From: Pagrus major
Lineage: Eukaryota > Chordata > Actinopteri > Spariformes > Sparidae
Direction: 5' to 3'
NCBI RefSeq assembly: GCF_040436345.1
Contig: NC_133232.1
Coordinates: forward strand, 5,331,501-5,395,500
DNA length: 64,000 nt
Under the pieces are notes generated by a model that saw nothing but the letters and a program-made list of their open reading frames with translations, was not told the origin of the DNA and did not search any database. Below are positions 1-21,921 of the stretch, piece after piece. Each line of letters starts with the position of its first letter. Within the stretch, counting starts at the first letter, position 1. The position numbers were made by a program, and so were the translations under genes.

Positions 1-840
1 TCATTCAAGCCCCTGGAACCAATTAAAGAACCCTCAGAGCTCCGTGATCCACTCAACATGACCAGAACCTCCTTTAGATGCCTGTAAATGTAGTGAACAT
101 CCTGTGGAACACTAGAACCCCCTGGAAATCCTTTAAGACACCCCGGTTCCTCTTTACATGACCAGAACCTCCCTTAGATGCTCTGAAATCCCCCTAAAAC
201 GCCTCGACACCTTTACTGAAAATCCCCTGGAACACTAGAACCCCCTGAAAATCCTTAAAGAACTCCTGGAATTTCCTTTAAAGCCCATAGAACCCACTCA
301 AGAACCCGTCATTACTCCTTGAACCTCCTCTGTAACCTCTTATACCTCTGACACCCCTTCAAAAATTATTCTTACCTTAATAACACAATTTAAATCTCTT
401 AAATCTGCAATGGAACCCCCTAGAACCCAGAACTCCAGGACCTTCAATCTTCAAACCTCAAAACCTCTGACACTTTGTCTGGATCCCAAGGCCCCTTAAA
501 ATTGATCAGAACCTTAATTAGAACATCTTAAATCTCCTCCATATTCCCTAGAACCCCCCAGAACCCAGTGGAACCTCTATTGGAGCCTTCTTCGAACACA
601 TTTACCCCCGTCTGGATGTCCTTTAACAGCTCCAGGACTTTGATGTCCGTGGATCCAAAGATAAGGCTCAGGGAGCTTGCTGGACCTCCTTTAGATCCCC
701 TGGAACTACTTGAATATTACAGAACAGAATATTACAACCTCCTCCAAGAACCCCTGGAACCACCTCAAGTATTCGTGGAACTCCAGAACCTCCTCAGATA
801 ACCTTCGACCCTCCTCGAACCATCCTACGCCTAAGTCTCT
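1..840. repeat. Degenerate tandem repeat rich in 'agaacc/ctggaac' words
   Basis: The words 'agaacc', 'ctggaac' and 'cctcctttaga' recur at irregular short intervals over the whole stretch, as in an old, decayed minisatellite. The start lies outside the window. The same vocabulary reappears at 2235-2435. The open frame at 568-801 is made of this repeat and is not taken as a gene. Confidence 0.7.
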
Positions 841-2226
841 GCAGGTTTAAGAACTGCTGCCAGGCTGGTTCTTTACAGAACCACTGCAGAACAATTTCTT
901 CCACCATTCATTATTTGCATTAAATATTGTAAATACACAGAAATGTAAATAATTTCTTTAGCCTTTATTTTTGAAGTGCTTGTAGCTCCTCACATTCTCT
1001 AATAATTCAAGCAGAACGTTGTGAAAAGGCTCTTTGGGTCGCCGTGCTGAGAACCATCAGGACCGCGCTCAAAGCAGCAGGATTAGAGGAACACCTGAAG
1101 GACCGGCCCACATGAAGGGCTCTTAATTTAGATTTACCTGTTTTTAAAATAGATTTCCTACTTTAACGTAATGACTTTATTAATGGTGCCGCTCTGTAAT
1201 GAACAGGAGAACCTGTCATGTGTGAAACACAGATGGCACTTTGTTCTGTTCCTCTGCTGCTGGAAATAAATCCAGCCGGCAGTTTGAAGAACAGCTGCAG
1301 TCAGAGAGCTCAGTGTGCAGGGACAGGGCGCCACACAGTGGACTGGACCAGGTACTGCTCGTCAGATACACCGTCAGTGGACGGAGAAGAATTTACAACC
1401 ACGGAGACACAGACGGTGATAATAATACAAATATAGAAGAATCATAATAATGCAAATGAGATTTTTACAAATCAGTTGAGCTTCAAATATAAATGTATAT
1501 TCATTAACTTGAAGAAAATTAATTAGATCAAATTTACAACCTGAGCAAACGGCAGCTTCTGTTCTTAGAGACAGAAAAACACAAATGAGACGAAAAACTC
1601 AAATTAAAGACAGAAAGAGTGAAAGAAAGACAGAAGGAAAATATTATGCTTTTAATAATGTCTAATATTTAAAAAGTTTGAGGTAGAATTTAATCTCATT
1701 CTCAAAATACACAATAAAAACACAGAAACAAAAGAAGAACAAAGAAAAAAGAAAGAGGAACAAAAATCAACCAAACACAGTTTTTATTAAACTGTTCAGT
1801 TAAAATCTGATGTGTGATATTAAAGTGCTGTCTGGGCTGAAAACTAACCAGTGTTCTCATTATTGATTAATCTGCTGATTGGTTTGTCGAATTAAAGAAT
1901 GTTTTTAAGCAATATTCTCCTAAAATATCATGATAAATGATGTCATCGTCACGTTTGTTTGTGATGGACTTTAAATCCCTCACCTCGACCGCTTTAAATC
2001 TTAAATTCTGACAAATTGGTGAGCTGGTGTTCTTCTTAGAAACCCAGTCCTCCACGTCTACATGTTAAAGTAACAGCTGATCCATATTGTGACAAATATG
2101 ACAGTAAATATTATGATATTATCTAATATCGTCCCGAGCCTGACAATGTAGATCACAACCTCCCAGAGTCCTGGGCAACATCTTCGTATATTCTGTTTTG
2201 TCCAGATCTCAAAGATCCAGTTAACT
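841..2226. other. Intergenic, no gene seen
   Basis: AT-rich sequence with no supported exon, RNA gene or terminator. On the minus strand at about 1930-2060 there is a decayed piece whose translation (KKNTSSPICQNLRF, then VRDL) resembles the start of hAT transposases (BED zinc-finger region). It shares the phrase KKNTSS with the fragment at 23167-23290. Confidence 0.5.
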
Positions 2227-2234
2227 TTGATAGA

Positions 2235-2435
2235 AAACAAACCCTCCTCACTGGAACCTTCCTCAGAACACAGAACTTTCCTTTGGATCCCCTCAGACTC
2301 CTTCAATATAACCAGAACCTCCCAGACATTTCTCCTTTCCACCACTGAACATGCTGTAAACACCTACCATCTCTTCCAAGAACCCCTTCAGAACCCCCTT
2401 CAGAACCCTTCAGAACCCCCTTTAACCCTCATCAG
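2235..2435. repeat. Second block of degenerate 'agaacc' repeat
   Basis: Short direct repeats such as 'cttcagaaccccc' recur in tandem at 2386-2420, and the words match the block at the left edge of the window. This is probably the same decayed minisatellite family, split by about 1.4 kb of other sequence. Confidence 0.55.
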
Positions 2436-2615
2436 ACTGTTCTGGATCATTTGTTTGAGAACCGGTGTCTGACTGCAGGTTGTCACTAATTCCGATTAAC
2501 AAATGATTAAAATTATTAATTGATTATCAGAACAGTTGCAGATTATTTGTGCATCATTAAATCATTTAAATCTTCATTCAGGTGGAAAAAATCCACCAAC
2601 GAGACGATCTTCTTC

Positions 2616-3972
2616 TCCGGGTTCATGTGTTCATGTGTTTGTGTTCATGTGTTTATGTGTTTATGTGTTCATGTGTTTGTGTTCATGTGTTTATGTGTTT
2701 ATGTGTTCATGTGTTTGTGTTCATGTGTGCATGTGTTTATGTGTTCATGTGTTTGTGTTTATATGTTCATGTGTTCATGTGTTTGTGTTTATGTGTTCAT
2801 GTGTTTATGTGTTCATGTGTTCATGTGTTTATGTGTTCATGTGTTTATGTTCATGTGTTTATGTGTTTATGTGTTCATGTGTTTGTGTTCATGTGTGCAT
2901 GTGTTTATGTGTTTGTGTGTTTGTGTTTATATGTTCATGTGTTCATGTGTTTATGTGTTCATGTGTTTATGTGTTCATGGGTTCATGTGTTCATGTGTTT
3001 GTGTTCATGTGTGCATGTGTTTATGTGTTTGTGTGTTTGTGTTTATATGTTCATGTGTTCATGTGTTTATGTGTTTATGTGTTCATGTGTTTATGTGTTC
3101 ATGGGTTCATGTGTTCATGTGTTTGTGTTCATGTGTTTATGTGTTCATGTGTTTGTGTTCATGTGTTCATGTTTTTATGTGTTCATGTGTTTATGTGGTC
3201 ATGTGTTTGTGTTCATGTGTGCATGTGTTTATGTGTTTGTGTGTTTGTGTTTATATGTTCATGTGTTCATGTGTTTATGTGTTTATGTGTTCATGTGTTT
3301 GTGTTCATGTGTTCATGTTTTTATGTGTTCATGTGTTCATGTGTTCATGTGTTTGTGTTCATGTGTGCATGTGTTTATGTGTTTGTGTGTTTGTGTTTAT
3401 ATGTTCATGTGTTCATGTGTTTATGTGTTTATGTGTTCATGTGTTTATGTGTTCATGGGTTCATGTGTTCATGTGTTTGTGTTCATGTGTTTGTGTGTTC
3501 ATGTGTTTGTGTTCATGTGTTCATGTTTTTATGTGTTCATGTGTTTATGTGGTCATGTGTTTGTGTTCATGTGTGCATGTGTTTATGTGTTTGTGTGTTT
3601 GTGTGTTTGTGTTTATATGTTCATGTGTTCATGTGTTTATGTGTTTATGTGTTTATGTGTTTATGTGTTCATGTGTTTGTGTTCATGTGTGCATGTGTTT
3701 ATGTGTTTGTGTGTTTGTGTTTATATGTTCATGTGTTCATGTGTTTATGTGTTTATGTGTTCATGTGTTTATGTGTTCATGGGTTCATGTGTTCATGTGT
3801 TTGTGTTCATGTGTTTGTGTTCATGTGTTCATGTTTTTATGTGTTCATGTGTTTATGTGGTCATGTGTTTGTGTTCATGTGTTTATGTGTTCATGTGTTT
3901 GCGTTCATGTGTTTATGTGTTCATGTGTTTGTGTTCATGTGTTCATGTGTTCGTGTTCATGTGTTCATGTGG
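2616..3972. repeat. 1.35-kb octamer minisatellite (tgtgttca / tgtgttta / tgtgtttg)
   Basis: The block is built from the 8-mer tgtgttNa/g, mainly tgtgttca, tgtgttta and tgtgtttg. Larger super-units recur, marked by rare variants such as 'gtgtgcatg', 'tttatatgttc' and 'catgggttc', which reappear together every roughly 120-200 bases. Because the motif contains no tga, taa or tag on this strand, all three forward frames stay open for about 500 codons and give meaningless Cys/Val/Phe/Met strings. Alternating purine-pyrimidine stretches are frequent. Confidence 0.95.
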
Positions 3973-5882
3973 CAAAATAATCTCAACTTTCTTCTTCTGT
4001 GCTTTCGAGCACATCTCATGGTCTTCATCGGTGAATGGAGCCGTTCGAGGCATCTCACATGAGACTCAACAGAGCAAAGACATGAGTTATAATCCAGCTC
4101 CACATACGACCACCTGTTAGTGTGCAGCTCCGTTCACTGATGAAGACATTAAATGTGGTTGAAAGCTCAGGAGAAAATACAAATCTTAAATATTGAAATA
4201 AACTCGTCTCATTGGTGGATTTTCTCACATAAATGAAGATTTCCATGATCACTAAGTGACTCGTTATGAGACGGACAGGTTTGTAGTAAGTGAACCTTGA
4301 GTGGACGTCATTCTGACACATGCTCAGATATAATGATGGACTTCAGCACTCGAGACAAACAAACTTGTTTCCTGAATTAAATTTAGATTCTTGTTTCAAG
4401 ATTCTGACAGAAACAGAAAGAATCGACGACTTATTTTTGGTTTTGAGTTAAAGAAAAATGAATGATGTCGATATTTCTCCAGTTTGTGTGAAGTTTCTGT
4501 TTCTTGAAAATCAAACATGAATCATTAAAAATAAAAAGAAATGATCATTAAATCTGATATTAATATTATATTTGTGTCTTTTATGAACATCAGATTTTAC
4601 AAACCAAACATGATAACTGTGTTTATTATGACTGAATTTATATTTTCACGTTGTCACTTTAAATCATCTCCCTGTTTTATGAATCAGATGAAGACTCACA
4701 TTTACATTAATAAACATATTCTACTGTTAGACTGGGTAGAAGATGATCAAAGGTGTAAACATTAAAGGTATTTGTACTTCACTTGAGTGTTTTCTGTTCT
4801 TCTACTCCACAACATTTATCTGACGGCTTCAAGGAGATTTTTACTTACAAACACATGAAGAGTTTAGAAAATGTGTTTGGTTAGAAATTAAACTAGAGGT
4901 CGACTCACTTTTTCAGGGATTATTAGTAATCCAGGAGACCGATAACTGAAAGATAACAATCTCAGTTGAAGTCGAGAATAACCAGTGATGGAGTGTAACT
5001 AACTAAAACAAAAGTACTGCACTTATGTACAATTTTAAGGTGCTTTGCTTCAGTATTTCCATTTCCTGCTCCTGAATACTTTCACTCCACTTCATTTATT
5101 TGATAACTTTAACAAACAAATCCAGATGATTCAGTGCTGATCAGCTGTTACTGATGACATCAGTTCAGGATGCTGCATCAGAGCCAAACTAATGTATTTT
5201 TAATTTTATTTTACCGGCCTCAATAATCAAACTACCCAACAGTCTATACGAGCACAGCTGGAACAATCACTGCATTAATCAATCAAATATTAAATAATGT
5301 CCATGTTTTATCCTGTAAAATCATTGTCTGGTTGCAGCTTCACAGATGTGTTTTACTTTGAATCATTTTATTTCATTTTACTGTTTAATATAATACTGTT
5401 TAATATATTACAGTTGAATGTAAAGGTGTCACTTTGAGCTCTGACTCATTGTCACCACATTTCTTACCGTTTTCACCAAACAATCAAAAAATCAGTGGAT
5501 TCATGAAGAAAAATAATATGAAATATAAAATAAATGAGCTCCACCTCCACAACTACAACAACACAGCAGGACTTTTTACTGACGAGACTAAATACTTCCT
5601 GCAGATACACTCACAGCCGACTCCATCCAAACAAATTCTCCTTTTTTATCCTCTGATGTGGAGTCAGGACGGGAGGGATCAGAGGATCCTGCAGCCTGCA
5701 GACCTCCTGCTGAGGGTGAACAGGGGGGTGGAGGTGGGGTCAGCACCCCACTTTAACCATCAGAGGGGCATTTAACCCCCAAGATGCCCCCACACACTCC
5801 TACACATCCTGAAACCCTGTTAACTGCCCCCAGACTCTCAACACTAACAGGGCTCAGCCTCAGTCTGTCTGTGCAAATACAT
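3973..5882. other. Intergenic, no gene seen
   Basis: No supported exon. At about 4985-5165 lies a decayed copy of a dispersed fish repeat rich in 'agtact' and 'catttcc' ('gatggagtgtaactaac' followed by 'cagtatttccatttcctgct'). Better copies are seen at 63340-63760, and related pieces at 18220-18490, 23800-23905 and 33470-33625. Confidence 0.5.
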
Positions 5883-5906
5883 CACACACACACACACACA
5901 CACACA

Positions 5907-5963
<57 letters not shown>
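5883..5963. repeat. Compound microsatellite (CA)n(CACG)n(CA)n
   Basis: A run of CA, then seven or so CACG tetramers, then CA again. It alternates purine and pyrimidine throughout and could adopt Z-DNA. The same compound structure occurs at 36261-36338 inside nfkb1. Confidence 0.97.
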
Positions 5964-8900
5964 TGCTACTACTACGACTAAGACTACTACGTTACATTTT
6001 ATGGTTAAAGTCATTAAACAATATAAGCGAGGATATTTTCCAACATTAATCCACTATGTGTCACGATATGAAAAATACATTCAAAACTTCATTTAAAATA
6101 ATCACATTTAAGACTAATTATGTTTAAATGTAGTAAAACTAAACTCTCCACAGTCAATGTATAAAATAGGGAATGAAGGTTTATATTAGTTCACATCGTA
6201 TCGTCTTATAAACGCTTTGAAATTAAATATTGGCGCAAAATGAACATTTCTGCTGATGGGACAGACTGATTACATGACGCTTTAATCATGTAAAAACAAC
6301 ATGAAGTGTTGCTGATTAGTTTTCTTAGAGACGTCACAATATTCACTTTGATATTAAAAATTTTAATTTTGATATTGTGTTAATAATCCAGGAATAAAGA
6401 TGTGAGGCCATCTTTAGTTTATGGGCTTGTCTGGTCGCCTTTTCACTTGTAAGACTCTCTCCACTGACTTACACTTATATTTGGTGTCTTTTATTTAAAA
6501 AATAGGGACAAAACACACAGTAAACAAAGTTAATGGAAGATTTAATTGCTAGCTTTTTTTTCTTTCAAATTTCTATAGACATCGAGATAATAATGTTGTC
6601 ATGAATTCATTTGGTAACGATAATATCATGACAGATGCAGAGAGAATGAAAACTTTTGCATCACAATTTTCATTTTCACTGAAAAAAATATTCAAATTTT
6701 GGTTTTTCTTCCATCTGGAGAAGAAGATTTGCAGGTCAGCGCTTCATTAAAACGCTGTTTGTCACTCAGTTTACCTTTTGCAGCTTCTGTAATTTGGATA
6801 TTTACATAATATCTTGACAGCAGAGGGCCGTCACTCCAACGTGAGGCATGATAATAAGCTCATTCCACTGCAGGAGAGACTTGATGTTCTCTGCAGTTCG
6901 GTGGAGACGATACTTTCATACATCTGTATCGGCAATCGGCCTAAATTAGTTGGAAAATATTGGATATTGGCAAAAATCCATTACCATGAAACCCTCGTGT
7001 AAAACAAAAAGCTATAATGAATTCTGCTCGTCTCATATTGAATTATCAGTCAGCCCTCACAGCATGAAACTGTTATTAAAGATTTTATACTGCAGGTTTT
7101 TAGAAAAACGCTCACTAACACTGTAAAGTATCTGAACACAGTCACATCAGCTGTCTCTCTTCCTGAATGTTTTTATGTTTTATTTTCAGGGTTAGTTTCT
7201 ACAGACCGTCTCGTCTCTGAATGAGGAGACAGATTTCCTGGAAACGCATGAAGCTGTTTTCTGTCTGTCTGCAGGTTAAACTTTTCTGACAACAGTTAGA
7301 GTTTCTTTGAAATTATGAACATAAAATTGGTTTAGCAGTACTGTGCTTGAATCAGACGAGGCAGGAAATACTAAGAAGAAAAAACAAGTTCAGTTCGATA
7401 CAGTTCAGTTAAGTGAAAACAGCAGCTTCTGTATTTCCTAAAAAACAAAGTCAGGAAAAAAAAGCTGCTTCCCAGAAAAATCACCTTCTGTTGATCTTAT
7501 GGTTATATTTATTTAAAATCAATAAAGGCTGCGAATCTGTTGACACATTTCAGCATGAAATCTTCCTCAGAGCAGCTCTGAAGACACAATGAGGTGATTT
7601 CCTTTTTTCCTCACTTTGTTTTTAGCAAATTCAGATATTATCATCTTAAAAACGCCTCAAACAAAGCTCAGAGACACAGAGACTGAAGTCTGTATTTGCT
7701 GAATTTAGAGGAAAAAGCAAACAGAGTTCACTGGATCATTTAAGTGAAGGTGAAGAGCGACATCTAGTGGAGAAAACAGCTCATAACAACTGCTGCACCC
7801 ACAATATCATCAGTAGACCTGTAGGAGATGGACACTGTTCAACAGTGTCTGTATCTGAGCTGCAGCTAACTTTAACACCATTATTTTAATATTACAATAA
7901 TTCAAAATAATAATTCAGTCCAAAAAATATCAGAAACTGTGAAAAAGTTCAAGTCTTCAACCCGTTTATGTCAGTTTTACACACCTTAATATTAACCAAC
8001 AAAAAACACCTGTGATGTGATGTCACTTCCTGCTCTATATGAAACAAACCCGTCCATCAGTGGGACAAACAGACTCCATGTTTTTACACAAAGACAGAAA
8101 GAAGTTCATGTAGAACATTTGCTGAATTTACAAGAAGGAACAAATAATGAAGAATTAGTCAGAGACAGCGTTTCACAAAGTTCATAAAGTGTCTCCAACT
8201 CAACAACTCACTAAACTGAGACATTTGTTAAGGGAGTCTGGGGACTTTCTCCACAGGGACAAAGAAGTAGCCTATATTGGTTACTGTTTAGTGTATTTGT
8301 AAAATGTGACATGTTAAGCGTCAATAAAATGTTTCTTCTTTCATAAATTGAGTGTAAATGGTGAAATCAGTGTAAACAGTGTGTTCAAACAGCTGCTAAA
8401 TGTTGGCAGGTAAGACTTTAGCACTTTAGACACAGAAGCAGACAGGCTGGTACAGCCATGCTGCCACAAACTGACACTTTTTACAAGGAGACAAACAACT
8501 TCATGTTTTCATTTAATGCTCAATTTACAAGAAGGAGACAATGACTTAGAATCTGTCAGAGACAGAGTTTCACAACGGTTATAAAGTTTGTTTTAACTCA
8601 ACAACTCTTAAAATCACTACATTTGTTGAGGGAGTCTGGTGATGTTGTGGTTACTAGTTCAATGTTTGTGGTACCACAGCAGGACCTGCTCTGGACTGAG
8701 GGCGGCGCTGACAGTTACAATTATAATCTGTTTTTAACCAAAGATATTCGTCTTGATAAGTTCAGTGATTTACAACTGATCAACATCAAAACATTAACAC
8801 ATAAAATGTTTCAGAGAAAAACTAGAAAATTGTCCTGATAGTGCAGTAATAGTACACAGCGTCAGACTGATACGTCTGAGATATTTCTGTTTTTTGATTA

Positions 8901-10050
8901 TTGATTTTATTTATCAGCTCAGTGATATTGTTTGTGACTTAATCCAACACAATGTTCTGAATCATAGAAATACCAAATACTATTATTTTAATTTATCGTA
9001 AAATGTGTGAACTTTAAATTTGAATTATTCACATATTCAGACAGAAGAAATGATCTTGGTGGTTTTTATGTGGACTGAACAGAAACAATGTCAGTACCTG
9101 AGAACTTGAATGAGCGATGGACAGTTTCATGTCTCCTCACAAAGCAGATTTTCTTCCTATGCATCCTGTAAACAGAGATCAGCATCAGATCATACTCAAA
9201 GTACCAAAAAGTAAAAGTACTCATTATGCAGAAAAGCCCATTTCAGAATAATATAACCTGTTGTATCGTTTTTATTATCTTCAATACAATAATGTGTTCA
9301 GTTTAATGTCTTTACATTCAGCTGACTAAGCTTGTTCCCCTCCACAAAGTTTAATGTAAATCTATAATATCACATTATAATTGATAAGTTGATTATATTT
9401 TGTATTAATGATGTGAACATGCAGAAAGTTATCAAATAAATGAAGTTAAAAAGTAAAATGTTTGTAGCAGAGAATGGCAGGCTAATATGTAAAAATACAG
9501 GTAACTTACCTCAGAATAGTAACTCCAGTACATGTACTCGATTACTTTCCACCACTTACAGTAGGTTCAGTTATCTGCAGTAAGACACATGTAGCTAACG
9601 TTAGCTGACGGCTAATGTTGAGCTAAAGCTCTGTCAGGTGTTTTGCTAATGTTTTTGAAGCTAGCTTGTCTGTGCTAATTTCAGAGTTTAGCTCTCAAGT
9701 TTCAAGATGTTAAAACCTCATTGAAATATTAATTTTTACTGATCTCACGTCTCATTGATCATAAAAACGCTGCTCACAACCGGCCTTCAACCAGAAAACT
9801 ACAGAAATGTCCGTTAAACTGGAAAAAAAATATCGATTTTGTTTAATGACGTCAACATATTTTGTGGATTTTTTTTTTAGCAAAATCATAACATTACAAC
9901 TAAAATTGTATTTTTTGCATAAAATCTAAAATATGAGAACACAGCCACACATTGTAAAAGGAAATACTTAATATTTCTTGAATCATCCCGTTAAATTATG
10001 ATGAAAATGATAAATATTTAATTAAGTTAGAGCTTTATTCTATTAATATC
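5964..10050. other. Intergenic upstream of ube2d, with an internal duplicated repeat
   Basis: No supported gene. Two related segments of about 140 bases lie at roughly 8118-8252 and 8522-8640. They share 'tttacaagaaggag/aacaa', 'gtcagagacag', 'gtttcacaa', 'actcaacaactc' and 'acatttgtt(a/g)agggagtctgg', and look like two copies of one dispersed repeat in direct orientation. The open frame at 8623-8838 begins inside the second copy and is not taken as a gene. Confidence 0.5.
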
Positions 10051-10596
10051 ATGACTTATAAATAAAATCATACCTTATTTAGTCTTTAAACGTTACAACC
10101 TACTCTTGTAATGTCTTCTTTTCTTGATGATATTAATTGATTTTATTCCTCCTGATAAACCGTCGTTATTTTGACGCCATGTTGTTGGGTGTAGTTCTTG
10201 TGGTGTCTTGAAACAGAGTCAGAGTGAGACCTCCTGCTCCCGGTCCTCTGACAGCTGCTCTCTGTGGGTAACGGAAGACATTTTGAGCCTCTGCGGTCGG
10301 TCCGGTCCATTATTCGAGTGTCAGCCTGAAGTCGGGGCTGACGTGCGGTGGAGTCAGTCTCCACACTGAGCTGTAGTCCGTGAAAAAGACGAGATTTAAG
10401 ATTTAACAGTTTGTAGTTTAACCGGCGTATGTGTAGCACAACTAGCTTAGCTTAGCGCCTCAAGCCAGCCACAAAAGCTAGCAAAGTCCTAGATGCTAGT
10501 TAGTTAGCGGCACCTAGCTGGCCTGCCCTCCTCCTCCTCCTCCTCCTCCTCTTCCTCCACCTTCTCCTCGACAGCCGGTCCCTTCACGCAGACACA
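10050..10596 (+). promoter_or_regulatory. ube2d promoter and 5' UTR region
   Basis: The sequence becomes richer in C, G and CpG than the AT-rich flank just before the first coding exon. A long pyrimidine tract of ctc/cct triplets (about 10527-10572) lies directly upstream of the ATG. No TATA box is evident, which suits a housekeeping promoter. The transcription start cannot be placed from sequence alone. Confidence 0.5.
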
Positions 10597-19086
<8,490 letters not shown>

Positions 19087-19620
19087 TCCTCTTTATCTTC
19101 TCACTGCTGGAACAAACTGTTTGATTTTCTCATGTGGCCACGCCCCCTCCTCATCAGCCAATAACGGCAATTTGTTCACGTTTCTTTTCGTTCCCTTCGT
19201 CAACTTAAAAAAGCTTTTAAATTGTTGATTTGCCCTTTTTCTGCTTCCTAAACTGAATAAATAAAGTGAAGAAGGGCTGAGGACTGTGAGCTGTGAATGT
19301 GCCAACTGCAACACCCGACTGAAGAGACAACTGTTACAGTGAAAGACTGAATACAATAATAATTTAATGCATGTCAGTGATTGGTTCATGTGCTGCTGAG
19401 ATTTGTCCACTTTTAAAAGAAAAAAAAGAAAAAAAGAAGGTGTTTTGGTTTTATTCTGTTCTTGATGTTTTTTTGTTTTTAGACGAGAGAGCCGTTAGTT
19501 CATCCATCATCCTCAACACTGTTCTCCTCTTTTTGCACTGAAGATGAAACTCAAAGCTCTCAATGGCTGATTGATCAACTAATAGCTCTGTGATGTTTTT
19601 TTCTCAATAAAGTTGAACAA
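19087..19620 (+). other. ube2d 3' UTR with poly(A) signals
   Basis: After the stop at 19084-19086 there are overlapping AATAAA hexamers at 19256-19265 and another at 19606-19611, the latter followed by a T/G-rich stretch. Two alternative 3' ends are plausible. Short open frames here on both strands are not taken as genes. Confidence 0.65.
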
Positions 19621-19671
19621 ATTGCAGATTTTCGTTGTACTGGTTTTATTTCTGTAACAAATGTATTTGAG

Positions 19672-19940
19672 GCTTATTTCATTATTTACAAGGTAAAAAT
19701 GTATTTTTTTAACAAACCATAAGGTTTGAAAAACAAAAGTAGGTTTGAGTCCTTTTATGCTGCGTCCACAGAATGAAAACAAAACTGTCTTTAGTCCATA
19801 AAATAAGTGTGTGAAGTCTCGTTGAAGTCAAAGAAAATCAAATTCTTTATTTACAGAATCCTGAGTCTTTAAATTTGACAAACTACAGCAGCTGCATTAA
19901 ACTTCATCGATCCAAACAGAGCTGACACCATCAGTGATTG
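19672..19940. repeat. Direct repeat, left copy (pairs with 33126-33424)
   Basis: This stretch and 33126-33424 are closely similar from 'ttatttcattatttacaagg' to 'caccatcagtgattg', including 'gtccacagaatgaaaa' and 'gtctttagtccataaaataag'. Differences are mostly small insertions and deletions. It begins just after the last ube2d poly(A) signal and is followed within about 40 bases by a Penelope fragment. Confidence 0.85.
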
Positions 19941-19975
19941 GTTGAAAATGTTAGTAGTTCTTGTCATCAACTCCT

Positions 19976-20510
19976 AGAAACCACCTGCTTCCAGTCCAGT
20001 AAAGGTTTCTACAGACAGAAGCCCGGCTGTGCCATGGGCTCACCGGTGTCCCCAACAGTGACCAACCTCTACATGGAACAAGTTGAGAGCTGATGGTGTC
20101 AGCTCTTGATTACCTTCACAGGAACTGCTCCTAGCCACTGGTTCAGGTATGTGGACGACACCTGGGTCAAAATCAGAGCAAGGGAAGTGGAAGCTTTCAC
20201 AGAACATATAAATGCTGTGGACAATAACATCAAGTTCACACGGGAAGATGTCAGAGGAGACAGTCTGCTCTTCTTGGACTGAGCAGTACACACTGAAGGA
20301 GACAGAAGCCTCAACATTGAGGTGAACAGAAAACCTACACACAGATCAATACTTGCTGTTTGACTCATCACTCACTGGAGCACAAGCTGGGTCATCAGAA
20401 CCTTAAACCGAGACCAGGCCCACTAAGTCAGAGGAGAAGGAGAAGGAACAGGAGCACTCAAAACCTGTGGCTACCCAAACTGGACCTTTGTCAGAACCTC
20501 TAAAAGACGT
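19976..20510 (+). mobile_element. Penelope-like retroelement fragment A (reverse transcriptase)
   Basis: Translation in shifting frames gives GSPVSPTVTNLYME and then FRYVDDTWVK (aspartates at about 20154-20159), motifs of the reverse-transcriptase palm, followed by FTREDVRGDSLLFLD and HKLGHQNL-like text. Stops and frameshifts interrupt it (tga at about 20095 and 20281). It is co-linear with 63010-63285 at its start and with 50054-50360 further on, so all belong to one family. It is 5'- and 3'-truncated and inactive. Confidence 0.85.
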
Positions 20511-20799
20511 CTCAAACCGCTGGACCGTCTTCAGGCTGAAAACAAGCAACAAGCAGAGAGAGAAAGAGGACGAGACTGAAGGAGGAAAGTGAAGAAAAGT
20601 TGGCATGAAAGTGAAAAACACACAAGTCCAAAGAGTCCAAAGTGGAGCTGAAGTGGTTCTGACATCAAGAAATATTAGAAATGAAGAAGTCAAGAACTAG
20701 AAATAACAAGGTGTCGAGTAAGAGGGATGACTGCAAATAAATCAATATCAGGCAAACTAATCTTCCCCATCCACAGTTTGTAATGTTACAGAAGGCTCC

Positions 20800-20940
20800 A
20801 CATCAGGCCTGAAAGCCAACAAATATTATGATGATATGATGATGATGTGTAAAATGATGAGTGTCTGTTCTCAGTTCAAACAGCTTCCAGCAGTCAGCCT
20901 GTTGACTGAAGCTTTGTCTCCTAGACATTTGAATTCTTAA
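20800..20940. repeat. Repeat, copy 1 (pairs with 22555-22650)
   Basis: Shares 'gtaaaatgatgagtgt(c/t)tgtt', 'caaacagcttccagcagtc' and 'agcctgttgactgaagcttt' followed by 'gtctcct' with the segment at 22555-22650, in the same orientation about 1.75 kb away. Nature unknown. Confidence 0.8.
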
Positions 20941-21920
20941 CGTTTCTCAACAGCTCCATGTGCACATTAAACAGCCTCCAGGTGTCACATGACACACAGC
21001 GTGACAGCATGCTGGTAATGATCACTACACCTTTATTTTATATTTTACATTTGATATTTTATTACAACAGTTAACAAATGGTTGCATGAACATGTCTGAA
21101 CTTATAAACATCCTCCACCCACGATAACATTCAGAGGGAAACAACTTTGGTTGCACAAGGAAATAAACAAATATACAGATACTGTCAAATACTCATTAAT
21201 AAAACATCAAATAACTACATACACATACATACAAATACATACATATTTATACATAGTACCCACAGATATATAGACACATATACACATACAAAAAGCAAAA
21301 CAATAAATTATAATGATTTATCATTTATAATAACTGAAGCAGTGAAAGCTGCTCTCTAGGTCACTGACATGTACTAAACCCAGCAGGAGAGCAGAGCTGA
21401 GAGGAGTCTGGTCCCACATCAAGTTATCAGAGCCTAAAGCATCAGTCTGACTGAGGAGAGGTTGTCATATCAATGTCAACTCGTCAGCTGACCCCCGAAC
21501 ATTGTGTCTCATCTGCTCCAGCTTAATAAAGTACAACATATCTCTGGTCCACTGTGTAAATGTTGGAGGATTGATTTATTGTTGTTGAAGCCAGAGCTAA
21601 CATGCAGCTGTCGGTCGCAACATCTTGGGACTGTGGTGAAGTTAGTTTCCAGATCCAGATCCAGCTGCGTTAGTTGGACCAGTAAGAGGACGGTTGGATC
21701 ACCTACAGAACACAGAGGTTTCACCGTCCATAAATATTATAAGTATGGTTCATGAAATTATACATTTTTTTTCAATAGTTTCCAGGTCATTTGACCCAGC
21801 GACTCCAGATCAGTGCTGGGTTGTGTTACTACTCTGGATAATTAGGACACACATCTTTGTTATGTGTTTTAGTGCTCGTCATATTTTATATGAATATTTT
21901 TGTATTAAATCAGCATTTTT
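20941..21920. other. Intergenic, no gene seen
   Basis: AT-rich, including an 'atacata' microsatellite-like stretch (about 21218-21300). A piece at 21770-21797 resembles the left arm of the fold-back element that follows ('caatagtttccaggtcatt'). Confidence 0.5.
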
Positions 21921-21921
21921 C

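Noticed and set aside
2520..4120. Three overlapping open frames of about 490-510 codons rich in Cys, Val, Phe and Met
   Set aside because: They are the same octamer repeat read in three frames. A stop-free motif explains them completely, and there is no promoter, splice or family signal.
10143..10439. Minus-strand open frame in the ube2d promoter
   Set aside because: It lies in the CpG-rich leader, lacks splice or family signals and is probably chance.
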